Source: Undibacterium sp049340185 (lineage in GTDB: Bacteria; Pseudomonadota; Gammaproteobacteria; Burkholderiales; Burkholderiaceae_D). From it: a stretch of 64,000 bases of DNA. The translations under genes were made by a program, and so were the position numbers. This document shows, one piece after another, positions 9,137-18,126 of this stretch. Each line of letters starts with the position of its first letter. The first letter of the stretch is position 1. The stretch lies in assembly GCF_049340185.1 (NCBI RefSeq), contig NZ_JBMPPC010000002.1, forward strand, positions 62,001 to 126,000, given 5' to 3'. The notes under the pieces are model-generated. The model searched no databases. It saw nothing but the letters and a program-made list of their open reading frames with translations, and was not told the origin of the DNA.

Positions 9137-10081
9137 TTATTGACGTGGCAGCGGATCCAGCTCGCCCTGTTCGCCTTGCGAGACATCGGTCGTTTTGCCC
9201 TGACCAAGCAGCACAGGCGGCACATAGGTTGCCAGCAGATGTTCACGGCTTGCCGGTGTCTCCAGACTGACGCGACCGAGAGCGCCACTGCGATAATCGA
9301 GTAGCAAAGTATGCGCGGCTTTTTCCAGATCCCACTCACCGCCTTTAAGTCGATACGCACGTTTTTTTGCCACACCTTCGATCACGCTGACACCATCGAT
9401 GCCTTCGGTAGAAAAGCCATAACGCGCTGTGAGAAACTTAGAATAATTCAGCAATAAACGCTCTGCCAAAAAGGTCGCAACCTCTTCTTCGATCAAAGCA
9501 TTCACACCGACCGCATGACTCGCCGCCAGCATCAAGCCATCGGTAGGATGCGCAATCTTTGGCCACAACATACCGGGAGTATCTACCAGAATCATATTCT
9601 TACCGAGGTACAGACGTTGCTGTACCTTGGTCACAGCAGGCTCATCACCCACATTGGCCACACGTTTTTTCAGCAAGGCATTCATCAGCGTCGATTTACC
9701 GACGTTAGGAATCCCCATGATCATCATACGCAAAGGCTTGGTCGGCACGCCACGGTGCGGTGCCAGCGCCAGCGCCAGACCGGGGACTTTGGCAACATCC
9801 GACGGCTTTTTACAACTCAGTGCAACCGCGTGTACGCCTTTTTGCGCATTATAAAAATCCAGCCATGCCTTGGTCGCATGCGGATCGGCAAGATCGCTTT
9901 TATTTAAAATTTTCAGACAGGGACGCTGACGAAAATTGCGCAACTGCTCAACCATAGGATTGCAGCTCGCTTGCGGGATACGTGCATCGAGCACTTCTAT
10001 CACCAGATCGGTACTTTCCATGGTCTCTGCGGCTTTTTTGCGCGCAGCGTTCATGTGACCGGGGAACCATTGTATGGACAT
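9137..10081 (-). CDS. ylqF: Ribosome biogenesis GTPase YlqF/RbgA (circularly permuted)
   Basis: 314 residues with the permuted order of GTPase motifs typical of this family: the guanine-specificity motif NKSDLADP comes first (about residue 60), then the P-loop GIPNVGKSTLMNAL (about 122), then the G3 motif DTPGMLWP (about 167). The start MSIQWFPGHMNAARK is the family signature. The protein acts late in large-subunit assembly and binds the ribosome through its C-terminal domain. It is the first gene of a probable two-gene unit with the membrane protein downstream. Confidence 0.95.
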   Translation of the reverse strand: MSIQWFPGHMNAARKKAAETMESTDLVIEVLDARIPQASCNPMVEQLRNFRQRPCLKILNKSDLADPHATKAWLDFYNAQKGVHAVALSCKKPSDVAKVPGLALALAPHRGVPTKPLRMMIMGIPNVGKSTLMNALLKKRVANVGDEPAVTKVQQRLYLGKNMILVDTPGMLWPKIAHPTDGLMLAASHAVGVNALIEEEVATFLAERLLLNYSKFLTARYGFSTEGIDGVSVIEGVAKKRAYRLKGGEWDLEKAAHTLLLDYRSGALGRVSLETPASREHLLATYVPPVLLGQGKTTDVSQGEQGELDPLPRQ

Positions 10082-10510
10082 GCTTATTCTTCTTTTTGGT
10101 AAAACAAAGCGATATTGTACGGAAGTCTGTCGCCAAAGAGCCGGAAGTTTCTGGATTAAGCCGATAAAAGTTCAGTTTTAGGGGAGTATTAGCTAATTTA
10201 ATGCCAATTCCGCATATTTTATGCGGCGATAAAAAAATACTCTACCCCAGTATATTTTAGTATGTCTATCTGATAAAACCTTGCAATTTGGACTTTAGCG
10301 ACATCCGATTCGAGATTCTATGTCCTGCCTCAATCAGAACTGTCCATGACAGACCAGACGAGCAGAGGCGAATCCAAGATCTGATGCTGATCAGTGCCAA
10401 TCAGTAACGACAAATACTGACCAGCAAAGATTGTGTGTCAGCCTGCCACCAATCCATGGTGGCAAGTTAAGAACACACTAATCTCGCCTAGTAAAAGGCA
10501 GGACCCCTTG
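10082..10510. other. 429-bp intergenic region with nested palindromes
   Basis: No convincing ORF. Bases 10181-10242 hold a nested inverted repeat: GAGTATT (10184-10190) pairs with AATACTC (10236-10242), and inside it CCGCAT (10210-10215) pairs with ATGCGG (10221-10226). A separate 7-bp hairpin, GCCACCA/TGGTGGC, lies at 10445-10463, downstream of the minus-strand SRPBCC gene but without a T-tract. The YlqF promoter should be just above 10081. Confidence 0.5.
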
Positions 10511-10957
10511 TTACCCGGGAATATCAGGCTCAACCAGCGCCGCCAGTTGCACTAGCGATTCCTGCCAACCGAGATAACACATTTCGAGCGGAATGACATC
10601 CGGAATACCCGCCTGAGTTACGCTGAGCTCCGTCCCGCACAACACAGGTCTGAGCGTCACGGTCACCTCGATCACTCCGGGCAAAGCAGGATCGTCGAAT
10701 TTATCGGTATAGCGAATCCGCTCATTCGGCACCAGCTCCAGATACTCGCCGCCAAACGAGTGACTATTCCCGCTAGAAAAGTGATGAAACGACATACGGA
10801 ACGTACCTCCGACCTGGGCATCCATGTGATGCACCGTGCAGGTGAAGCCATACGGAGGAATCCACTTTGCCATGGCACCGCTCTCAAGAAAAGCGCGATA
10901 CACTTTTTCAGGTTTAGTACGCAATACCCGATGCAGTTGGATGGTACGGTCAGACAT
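10511..10957 (-). CDS. SRPBCC/Aha1-like (AHSA1) domain protein
   Basis: 148 residues with the pattern of activator-of-Hsp90 homology 1-type START proteins: an N-terminal IQLHRVLRTKPEKVYRAF, a GGTFRMSFHHF strand, and a C-terminal amphipathic helix after GWQESLVQLAAL. Members bind hydrophobic ligands; this one has no assignable ligand. A clear AAGGAGAC ribosome site precedes the ATG. It lies 41 bp below the isochorismatase-like gene and may be cotranscribed with it. Confidence 0.88.
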   Translation of the reverse strand: MSDRTIQLHRVLRTKPEKVYRAFLESGAMAKWIPPYGFTCTVHHMDAQVGGTFRMSFHHFSSGNSHSFGGEYLELVPNERIRYTDKFDDPALPGVIEVTVTLRPVLCGTELSVTQAGIPDVIPLEMCYLGWQESLVQLAALVEPDIPG

Positions 10958-10998
10958 AGTAGGTCTCCTTCGCTATATGTGAAATAACCAGATCAATC

Positions 10999-11577
10999 TT
11001 ACTTTCGAACACCGCCAGGCACACTGAAATCAATCCCCTCCGCCGCGGCAATCCCGTTTACGCGACCAGGATAGCTCAGCCAGGTCATTGCGATATTGAG
11101 TTCGCTGATGATGCTTGAAGCCTCAAGCTTTGTGCCATGATCGAGATCCATACTTTTGGTCGCATGGGCATCCTTGACGAGAGTCAGGTCGTATCCACGC
11201 TCCAGTGCACCATAGGCCGTGGCGCGAATACACCAGTTGCTTGATGCCCCGGCGAGTACGATATGCGTTACGCCTAGTCTGGCAAGCTCCTCGTCTAACG
11301 CGGTTTGCTCAAACGAGGAATTGAAATGCTTGTGGATGAGCAATTCATTCTTTAGCGCCACTAACTCTGGCACCCATTGCCATTCCGGACTGTCATAGAG
11401 TAGATCCGCGTCGGCATGCTGAACCCAAATTACCGGAATCTCCTGCAGGCGAGCCCGCTCCACCGTACGTGCAATGTTTTTGATAATTCTCGACGCATCC
11501 CACGCGCCGTTCATTACACCAACCTGGACATCAACGACCAGTAAAACGCATTTATTACCGTCTCTTAGTGTTGCCAT
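10999..11577 (-). CDS. Cysteine hydrolase of the isochorismatase family
   Basis: 192 residues. The catalytic triad of the family can be placed: D16 (LLVVDVQVGV), K83 (LLIHKHFNSSF) and C116 (GASSNWCIRATA). The cis-peptide region before the Cys (VLAGASSNW) is normal. Members include nicotinamidases and other C-N hydrolases; metal-binding residues specific to nicotinamidase are not evident, so the substrate is unknown. A strong GGAGG-type site precedes the start. It is upstream of the SRPBCC gene. Confidence 0.88.
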   Translation of the reverse strand: MATLRDGNKCVLLVVDVQVGVMNGAWDASRIIKNIARTVERARLQEIPVIWVQHADADLLYDSPEWQWVPELVALKNELLIHKHFNSSFEQTALDEELARLGVTHIVLAGASSNWCIRATAYGALERGYDLTLVKDAHATKSMDLDHGTKLEASSIISELNIAMTWLSYPGRVNGIAAAEGIDFSVPGGVRK

Positions 11578-11929
11578 TACAAATACCTCCGGCTAAATAT
11601 TAAAAGTTCATACAATCATAAAACATGGATATGTGTTTGCGTCATTCATATTTAATCATCTCAGCAACTGTCGAAACGTCGTTACGAAGGCGTTACAATG
11701 GCTGCACCAAATCGCATCAGCAAATTAAAGTCGTCCGAGAATTAGCATTTGGTCGCACAGAAGCAGGGGAGCGCATCGCACCAACTACATTAAGCGCCCA
11801 CAAAAATAGCGGAATTGTGCAAATCGGTTTGCGATAATCTAGCCCACTAAATAGTTATTCGTGGATATTTCAACGTCACAAGATCGAACTCAAATCACTC
11901 AAAATCACTCAACCAGATCAGGAAAATAT
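11578..11929. other. 352-bp intergenic region
   Basis: This is the divergent promoter region between the minus-strand hydrolase and the plus-strand HiPIP gene. A 70-codon open frame at 11625-11837 has no family resemblance and no ribosome site, so I do not call it. I see no terminator hairpin or clear operator. Confidence 0.4.
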
Positions 11930-12235
11930 ATGATCAGCCGCCGCCAATTTATCATCCAGATTAGTCTGGCAAGTAGTGCATTAGCCGGTCCTCAGCTTAG
12001 CGCAGAAAATACCATGCTCAGTGAGAGCGATCCAACGGCAATGGGCTTGGGCTACAAGTCTGATGCGAGCAAGGTCGATAGCAAGAAATTTCCTGATTAT
12101 GTCGCAGGACAAGAATGCGCGAATTGCGCTCTTTATCAGGGCAAATCTAGCGATGCCAGCGGCGCATGCTCTATCTTCCCTGATAAGCTGGTCACTGCAA
12201 AAGGCTGGTGTAGCGCCTGGAATAATTTGGCATGA
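11930..12235 (+). CDS. High-potential iron-sulfur protein (HiPIP) with Tat signal
   Basis: 101 residues from the ATG at 11930 (the frame opens at 11861, but the Tat motif SRRQFI at residues 3-8 fixes the real start). After a cleavable Tat signal the mature domain carries the four cluster-binding cysteines in HiPIP spacing: C63-x2-C66 (CANC), C80 and C94 (GWCSAW). The protein binds one [4Fe-4S] cluster at high potential and carries electrons in the periplasm, between the bc1 complex and a terminal oxidase or reaction centre. A purine-rich GGAAAATAT precedes the ATG. It stands alone. Confidence 0.92.
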   Translation: MISRRQFIIQISLASSALAGPQLSAENTMLSESDPTAMGLGYKSDASKVDSKKFPDYVAGQECANCALYQGKSSDASGACSIFPDKLVTAKGWCSAWNNLA

Positions 12236-12326
12236 TGCACGGATACGCCGTCGATCAATTTACATAGCGTCAACTAACAAAATACCTGCAACCGCTTAAT
12301 CAGCAAGTTCAATTTTCAATCAAATC

Positions 12327-12593
12327 ATGAGCATCGACATCCCAAAAGAAATCCGCAACAGAGCAATCTCCTCCATTGAACGTTACTTTCAGGAAAACAT
12401 GGACGAGAAGATCGGCAACCTCGCTGCAGGCGCTTTACTGAGCTATTTTCTGGAAGAAATTGGTCCGGTTATTTACAACCAGGCCGTAACCGATGCGCAG
12501 CAGCGGCTAGCCGCGCGGGTGCAGGAATTAGATTTTGAGGTGCACGAAGAAGAATTTCAATACTGGCAAAAATTCGATCGCAAGCGCAAGTAA
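12327..12593 (+). CDS. DUF2164 family protein
   Basis: 88 residues, charged and mostly helical (PKEIRNRAISSIERYFQEN, then EEIGPVIYNQAV), matching the short DUF2164 family found in many Proteobacteria and Firmicutes. No membrane segment and no catalytic motif. Function unknown. It lies 91 bp after the HiPIP gene in the same direction and converges with the next gene. Confidence 0.8.
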   Translation: MSIDIPKEIRNRAISSIERYFQENMDEKIGNLAAGALLSYFLEEIGPVIYNQAVTDAQQRLAARVQELDFEVHEEEFQYWQKFDRKRK

Positions 12594-12620
12594 GGGAATC
12601 ATTCTTGTCGGCAGATACGC

Positions 12621-13163
12621 CTACTTTTTACCTTCATCTGCCTCAAATTTTTTGATACTGTCGACAAGCTGATTCACCAGTGGATTTGGCACAGCAATCG
12701 ATAGTTGATAGTGTTCGATCTCAAATCCGTTGTCCGTTTTATGTACGACACCGGATGCCTGACAGATGCCCATTTGCGTGGCTAACTGCTCGTCGAACCA
12801 GAACCAGGTTTTGTCAGACGACATGGCAATATGGCGATTGATTGCTTTGAACGCCCAGGCGCTGGGTCGTTCGAAATGGACTTTGCCCCAGGCTTTAAAT
12901 TCATCGCGAGTCCAGCGTTCGGTTTTATCGGTACCTATGTACACACCGTTTTTTGCGATCTTGTCGAAATAGGCCAGACGGGAATGCGCGGCGTCGTCAT
13001 GCCATTCGTCGAGAAAAGCATGCAGCGCCTTTATCTCGGCGGGTTGCTCTGCTTGCGACAGGGCAGGTTCTGCCACAGGCGCTGCACCGGCAATTGAGGC
13101 CATTGCAAACAAACTCGCTACAATAAAAAATATACGGAAATAATGCGAACATCGTTGGTTCAT
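12621..13163 (-). CDS. Exported SnoaL/NTF2-like (DUF4440-type) protein
   Basis: 180 residues. A classical signal peptide (about residues 1-27: hydrophobic FRIFFIVASLFAMASIAG, cleavage near AGA-AP) precedes a domain of about 125 residues with the alpha-plus-beta pattern of nuclear-transport-factor-2-like proteins: a leading helix with FLDEWHDDAAHSRLAYF and strands with TWFWFDEQLAT. Probably periplasmic. No enzyme can be assigned. Confidence 0.75.
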   Translation of the reverse strand: MNQRCSHYFRIFFIVASLFAMASIAGAAPVAEPALSQAEQPAEIKALHAFLDEWHDDAAHSRLAYFDKIAKNGVYIGTDKTERWTRDEFKAWGKVHFERPSAWAFKAINRHIAMSSDKTWFWFDEQLATQMGICQASGVVHKTDNGFEIEHYQLSIAVPNPLVNQLVDSIKKFEADEGKK

Positions 13164-13442
13164 CGCGGCACTTTCGGTCGGCTTTCTGCCGACAAGGTCT
13201 GCTGACTCGTATCAGCAGACAATAAAGGGAGTATATGCATTTTTAATGCTTTATACGCTTGTAATACGTAGAGTTTAAAATATACACTAACCAGTATAGC
13301 AATTGATCAATGTTCATAAATGGTGAGTTATACGCTGTTGCATAATCAATCTGAAATGCGACCTGAGATGCGATTTATCAGTAATTCAGATGAAGATGAA
13401 CGGGTCTATTTTGCTTGATCCTTCAGCACAAAGGAAATTGAC

Positions 13443-13679
13443 ATGAAAGGTCGTATCCCTGCCCGCTTCGCGCCGATATTATTTGGTGGCATGCTGTCCA
13501 TCATTATGGTGTCAATTATTTCTGCGGTAGTGCTGGTGGTCAATCAGGGCATAACACCCGATTTCGCTATACGCTGGCTCAAAAGCTTTTTGAGCACGTG
13601 GCCGATTGCTTTCCCTACCGTACTGGTGATTGCACCACTCGTGCGTAAGTGCGTGGTATATCTGACGACGGATAGTTAG
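13443..13679 (+). CDS. DUF2798 family small membrane protein
   Basis: 78 residues with two transmembrane helices (about 12-33 and 46-66) and the R-x-A-P-I-x-F-G start typical of DUF2798. A good Shine-Dalgarno (AAGGAAATTGAC) precedes the ATG. The function of the family is unknown. It converges with the end of the MSHA locus, leaving 74 bp. Confidence 0.8.
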   Translation: MKGRIPARFAPILFGGMLSIIMVSIISAVVLVVNQGITPDFAIRWLKSFLSTWPIAFPTVLVIAPLVRKCVVYLTTDS

Positions 13680-13753
13680 CCGCAGTTTTTGCGGGTGAAA
13701 CATTGTAAGCGTACTCAGAAGACCAGGCTGTACGGCGTAGCGCTCAACTATCT

Positions 13754-15055
13754 CTAGCGCGTATGTAATTGTGCGATTCTTTGCTCTACATAGGCTTGCA
13801 ATTCGGGACTGAGGCTGTTACTTGACTTTGCCCGCTGGAACGCGTCAGCCGCTTCGCCGGAACGCCCGTCGGCCTGTAATGAAATCCCCAACCCCATCCA
13901 CCATACCCCACTCTGTGGATTTTTCTTCAGCGCACTTAAGTAGAGCTCTGCGGCTTCTTTATGACGTCCCTCACGCTGCTGTAATGCGGCCAGAAACGCG
14001 AAGTAATCTGCGCGTTCTGCGGCATAACTGACACTACGCTGCAAAGTCTCAATCGCGGACGGGACACTCACTTTTTCAACTTGTAGCCGAGCCAGTATCA
14101 TCGCCAAATTGACTTGACTCTTGTCGAGCGCCAAGCCACTTTGCAGCCAGCGCATTGCCTCTTCATGACGTTTGCTGTCGATCAGTATGCTGATCAGGGT
14201 TTGTCTTGCTGCAGCATGTTGAGGATCAAATTTCAGTACCTGCTCAAGGCTGGCAATCGCATCGGCATTACGGCCTTGTTGCAGAAGGACTCTGGCTTGC
14301 CGATACTCGTTATCTGCTTGTTGTTGCGGCGTGATTTCTTTGACAGTTTTCACTATAGTGGCGACGGTGTTTGCAGTAGATACCGCGGAAGGCGTTGTTG
14401 ATGTGATTGATACTGTCGCTGGTGTGTTCGACGACGCTGCCGAAGCAAGATTCGTATTGCCAGTTAAGGTACGTCCGTCCGCCTTACCCGACGTACTGCT
14501 TGGCGCTAATCTGGTCGCTTGCTGTTGCTGGCGCTGATTGTTGCGGTCGTCCTCTTGAGAACGGGCATTTTTTTCTGCAATCGCCCAACGCCCCATGGCA
14601 TCAAGGTCCGAACTCATTTTCAGATGTAGTAATTGTGAGGATAAGGGAGGCAAAGTATCGGTACTGAGCTGCTTTTCTACGGGACTTAAAGGAGCGGTAT
14701 CTGCTCCCGCTGATGCCGTAGTAGTAACTGCTGCAACTACCGTCTTAGCAAGCGATGCAGAGGCTGGCGTAGCAGTAGAAACTACAGGCACATCAGCAGA
14801 TTTTTTTTGCGCTGACGTTGCTGATGCTGTGATGCCACTAACAGGTCTTACAGGTCGCCAGCTCATCCAGACGGCCACACCGGCAACGATGACGATAACA
14901 CTAGCGATCAGTATTTTCATTAACAGGCCGTTACTGCCACTACGGTCAAACGACGTGTCAGGAATCGCCCGGACCATTGCAGGACCAGTTTCAACCGGAT
15001 TAATCGCAACACCGCGTTTGTCCAGATCCTGCAACATTTGATTGATCAGACTCAT
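13754..15055 (-). CDS. mshN: MSHA biogenesis protein MshN (TPR)
   Basis: 433 residues from MSLINQMLQDLDKRG, the family's characteristic start; the frame opens 66 bp earlier. A membrane helix (about residues 42-62) follows the cytoplasmic N-terminus. After an A/S/T-rich linker come tetratricopeptide repeats (about 250-430). The start overlaps the mshM stop by 4 nt (15052-15055, ATGA on the minus strand), indicating translational coupling. It is the last gene of the pilus locus; MshN probably links the MshM ATPase to the envelope assembly. Confidence 0.9.
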   Translation of the reverse strand: MSLINQMLQDLDKRGVAINPVETGPAMVRAIPDTSFDRSGSNGLLMKILIASVIVIVAGVAVWMSWRPVRPVSGITASATSAQKKSADVPVVSTATPASASLAKTVVAAVTTTASAGADTAPLSPVEKQLSTDTLPPLSSQLLHLKMSSDLDAMGRWAIAEKNARSQEDDRNNQRQQQQATRLAPSSTSGKADGRTLTGNTNLASAASSNTPATVSITSTTPSAVSTANTVATIVKTVKEITPQQQADNEYRQARVLLQQGRNADAIASLEQVLKFDPQHAAARQTLISILIDSKRHEEAMRWLQSGLALDKSQVNLAMILARLQVEKVSVPSAIETLQRSVSYAAERADYFAFLAALQQREGRHKEAAELYLSALKKNPQSGVWWMGLGISLQADGRSGEAADAFQRAKSSNSLSPELQAYVEQRIAQLHTR

Positions 15056-15945
15056 TTGAAATAGATCCAGACCGAAATAAAAGCCAGCACCACAAGTCCT
15101 AGCGAGAAACGAGAAAGCCAATTACGGATACTGAATAAACTAACGCTGCCCAGAGTGTCATTAGCGGCCAGCAATACCTGGCGCAGACCAACCTGTTGCT
15201 TGCCCGCGCCAAAGCTGAGCATCAGTGCCTTGTTCGCAAGTATATTCAGCAAGCGCGGAATGCCACGGCTGCACAAAAACAGCGTGCTCAGCGCGACAGG
15301 GGTAAACAGATTACTCCGCTGGCAGCCCGCGACCGCCAGACGATGAGCAATATAGGTCTGGATTTCTTGTCTGTTCAAGGGGCGTAGATGGTATTGGAAA
15401 GTGATGCGTTGTGCTAATTGGCGAATATCATTACGGGCGAGCTTGATGTCTAACTCGGGCTGTCCGAACAGGACAATCTGTAGCAGTTTTCTTTTTTCTG
15501 TCTCCAGATTACTCAGCAGACGCAGGGCTTCCATGGTCTCCAGAGGCAGCGCCTGCGCTTCATCAATGCATAACAAAACACGCTTACCTTGTCTGGCAAG
15601 ATCCAGCAGACGATGGTTGATCGATTTGAGTAACTGATGCGGATCCTGATTTACGGGTGCCTCAAGCTCATCCGCTACAGCTCGCATCAGGCTAGCCGGA
15701 TCCAACAAAGGATTAGGGATATAGGCAGTGAAAAAATCCGGTCCCAGAGTCGCCATGAATTTACGGCACAGCATTGTTTTACCGGTACCGACCTCACCAG
15801 TAATTTTGATAAAGCCTTCACCATTTTTTGCGGCAATCAGCAGGGTATTTAGAGCAGCCTGAAAAGTTGCAAATAAAAAGAAGTAACTCGTATCCGGCGT
15901 GATACTGAACGGGACTTCACGCAAACCAAAGTGAGACTTGTACAT
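15052..15945 (-). CDS. mshM: MSHA biogenesis ATPase MshM (ExeA-like AAA)
   Basis: 297 residues from the Met at 15945 (MYKSHFGLREVPFSITPDT, the standard ExeA/MshM start); longer starts would run into mshL. Walker A is GEVGTGKTML (about residue 50) and Walker B is VLLCIDEAQALP. A single C-terminal membrane segment (LGLVVLAFISVWIYF) is seen, as in ExeA-type proteins that help secretin or peptidoglycan insertion. It starts just after the mshL stop and overlaps mshN by 4 nt. Confidence 0.92.
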   Translation of the reverse strand: MYKSHFGLREVPFSITPDTSYFFLFATFQAALNTLLIAAKNGEGFIKITGEVGTGKTMLCRKFMATLGPDFFTAYIPNPLLDPASLMRAVADELEAPVNQDPHQLLKSINHRLLDLARQGKRVLLCIDEAQALPLETMEALRLLSNLETEKRKLLQIVLFGQPELDIKLARNDIRQLAQRITFQYHLRPLNRQEIQTYIAHRLAVAGCQRSNLFTPVALSTLFLCSRGIPRLLNILANKALMLSFGAGKQQVGLRQVLLAANDTLGSVSLFSIRNWLSRFSLGLVVLAFISVWIYFK

Positions 15946-15947
15946 AC

Positions 15948-17675
15948 CTAATTTTTTTCTATCTTCCCGCGCGGTGCCAGATTCTGAATACGGTTTTGAC
16001 TTTCCAGAATGTCCTGCTCCCATGCGCCGTCGCCCTGCACGATAGTCGGTTTGATCAATATCACGAGCTCACGCTTTTGTACCACCTGATTCGTATTACG
16101 GAACAAGGCACCGACTAGTGGCACATCACCAGCTCCCGGGATCTGCGAGCGATCATTCGTCGTTGCCTGGCGCATTAGTCCGCCGATCGCAACGATACGG
16201 CCATCCTGTCCGCGCACGACACTGTCAGTCTCTGATACGGCACTTGATGCCAGTGGCAATGTCAGCGTACCGGAGGTTCCGAGATTCAAAGTTTTTTCTA
16301 CCGTCGTAACATTGCTGACAGACGGGTGTACATGCAAGGTGATATTGCCGTTCTCATCAATCTGAGGTGTCACGTCCAGAGCCACACCGGAAAAGAATGG
16401 TTGTACCTCGACACTTGATGTCGGCGCTGAAGAACCTGTCGTTGAACTTGTCCCGGGTGTAGAGGTCACCTTGGTAACGAAGAACTCGTCTTTACCGACT
16501 TTAAGCACGGCCTTTTGATTATTCAGTGTGGCAATCCGTGGACTAGATAAGACATGAACATTACCTTGCGACTCTAAAAAGGACAGCAGTGCAGCAAAAT
16601 TACTGGTTTGAAAAGCCAATCCGAATAAGGACCCTGCAGCGGTGCTGACAGCACCCAGTGCAGTGCCACTGGTTGCCGTCAAACCCGTATCTGTCGCCGT
16701 CACCGTCGTCGTACTGAGGTTAGTACCGGGCGATACGAAGCCCAGCGAAGCACGACTGTTTGGCGCTGCGTTCAACGAAGCGAAGGACGCCCAGTTAATA
16801 CCAGACTGAAAGCGGTCATTCAATTCGACTTCAAGTATCTTCGCCTCCAGAATCACCTGGCGATCAACCGACAGTTGGGTCGCCTTCAGATAGGCACTGA
16901 CATTACGCATCTCGTCGGACATTGCACGGATCACGACAACACCGGATTGAGGACTGATGACGACCTGACGACCTTCTTTGCCGGCACCAACGATAGTGTC
17001 TAAAGACAGCTTTAACTCAGACCAAAAATCGCTATTGGAAGTCGTTGTGATTTTGCTCGAATTAATCGATTGTGAATTGTTTCCCTGATTGTTTTGACCC
17101 CCACTATTCGACGAGCTACCGCTACTTTGTACTGAATCGGAGACTGAGCCAGAAATGACACGAATATCAGATGTACCTTTACGACTTGAGGCCAGATAAC
17201 TGATCTGAAAAATTCTAGTCTGCAAGGTCAGTGGTTTGATATAAATACGCGTCCCCTCAACCTTGTATTCATAACCGTATAACTCTCTGATCGCATCCAA
17301 TGTTTCCATCAGACTGACGTCTTTCAGGTTCGCCGAAATCGTACCGGTAACATCAGGATGAACCAGCATGTTATAGCGCGTTCCGGACACAATTCCCATA
17401 AAAAACTGATTTGCCGGGACATTAATAAAGTTCAGATTAAAGCGCTCTTCTGCCGATTTGCTGGCTAATGGCAAATCTACTTTAAGCTCGGGCAATAATG
17501 ATAACGACACGGCTTCAGGCGCGGCTGGCTTCACTGGCACAATCGCTGCCTTGCGCATTTCCTCCTTGATCAGGTCATACGTCTCTTGCTTCGATGCAGG
17601 CGTAGTGCATCCCGCTAATACGAGCAAGACCGCGGGGAATGCCGCTAGCAAAGGTGACAATAAGTTTTTTCTCAT
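15948..17675 (-). CDS. mshL: MSHA secretin MshL
   Basis: 575 residues. A lipoprotein signal (LVLAGC, with Cys at about residue 23) anchors it to the outer membrane. A secretin/TonB short N-terminal domain (about 95-145) is followed by a Ser/Asn/Gly-rich linker (about 185-215), an N1-like domain and the secretin beta domain (about 265-560), ending with the GDVPLVGALFRNTNQ and KRELVILIKPTIV signatures. It forms the outer-membrane pore through which the pilus emerges. It lies 28 bp after mshK in the same operon. Confidence 0.95.
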   Translation of the reverse strand: MRKNLLSPLLAAFPAVLLVLAGCTTPASKQETYDLIKEEMRKAAIVPVKPAAPEAVSLSLLPELKVDLPLASKSAEERFNLNFINVPANQFFMGIVSGTRYNMLVHPDVTGTISANLKDVSLMETLDAIRELYGYEYKVEGTRIYIKPLTLQTRIFQISYLASSRKGTSDIRVISGSVSDSVQSSGSSSNSGGQNNQGNNSQSINSSKITTTSNSDFWSELKLSLDTIVGAGKEGRQVVISPQSGVVVIRAMSDEMRNVSAYLKATQLSVDRQVILEAKILEVELNDRFQSGINWASFASLNAAPNSRASLGFVSPGTNLSTTTVTATDTGLTATSGTALGAVSTAAGSLFGLAFQTSNFAALLSFLESQGNVHVLSSPRIATLNNQKAVLKVGKDEFFVTKVTSTPGTSSTTGSSAPTSSVEVQPFFSGVALDVTPQIDENGNITLHVHPSVSNVTTVEKTLNLGTSGTLTLPLASSAVSETDSVVRGQDGRIVAIGGLMRQATTNDRSQIPGAGDVPLVGALFRNTNQVVQKRELVILIKPTIVQGDGAWEQDILESQNRIQNLAPRGKIEKN

Positions 17676-17703
17676 GCTGATATGCCTTTAAAGTCGTGCA
17701 ATA

Positions 17704-18126
17704 TTATTTTTTTGCATTAGCGGGAGGAGTATTTGATGCACGAGTAGGTTTTTTTTCAAAATCCGGAAATAATTTCAATGTCTGTAGTTCTTTGCCGTTG
17801 CGCAGAACAACCTCTGCCTCATTAATTTTGATCACTGTCTGCTCATTGAATTTATCATTCAGCCCAAGGGTTTTTCCACTAATGATCGCCAGCCTGCGAC
17901 TGGGTGAAATCAATACTGATTGCAATACCGGGCCAGCAGCTATTTCATTACTACCCATCGTCGCTGGCAGCAACAAGGTATCCGGTGGCCGGGTAGGATC
18001 CGGGATACTTTGTGCCGCGACTAGTGCAGACTGACTCAACAACGACAACGCCATAAACAAGCTCACAATAGGCAGGATCAAAGTCTGACGGGAGCAATAT
18101 CCGGGGTTCCTACTGAGGCAAGTCAT
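17704..18126 (-). CDS. mshK: MSHA biogenesis protein MshK
   Basis: About 140 residues from the Met at 18126, whose ATGA overlaps the mshJ stop by 4 nt. A signal or anchor helix (LILPIVSLFMALSLLSQSAL) precedes the IPDPTRPPD motif shared by MshK and GspC/PilP-type periplasmic linkers, then a small beta domain (SPSRRLAIISGKTLGL). The tail is basic and proline-rich. It probably connects inner-membrane components with the MshL secretin. Confidence 0.88.
   Translation of the reverse strand: MTCLSRNPGYCSRQTLILPIVSLFMALSLLSQSALVAAQSIPDPTRPPDTLLLPATMGSNEIAAGPVLQSVLISPSRRLAIISGKTLGLNDKFNEQTVIKINEAEVVLRNGKELQTLKLFPDFEKKPTRASNTPPANAKK

Noticed and set aside
10445..10463. Hairpin GCCACCA/TGGTGGC as terminator for the SRPBCC gene
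   Set aside because: No T-run follows on the minus strand, so it is listed only as a hairpin in the intergenic entry.
11625..11837. 70-codon frame upstream of the HiPIP gene
   Set aside because: No ribosome site, no recognisable motif, and it fills the expected promoter region.
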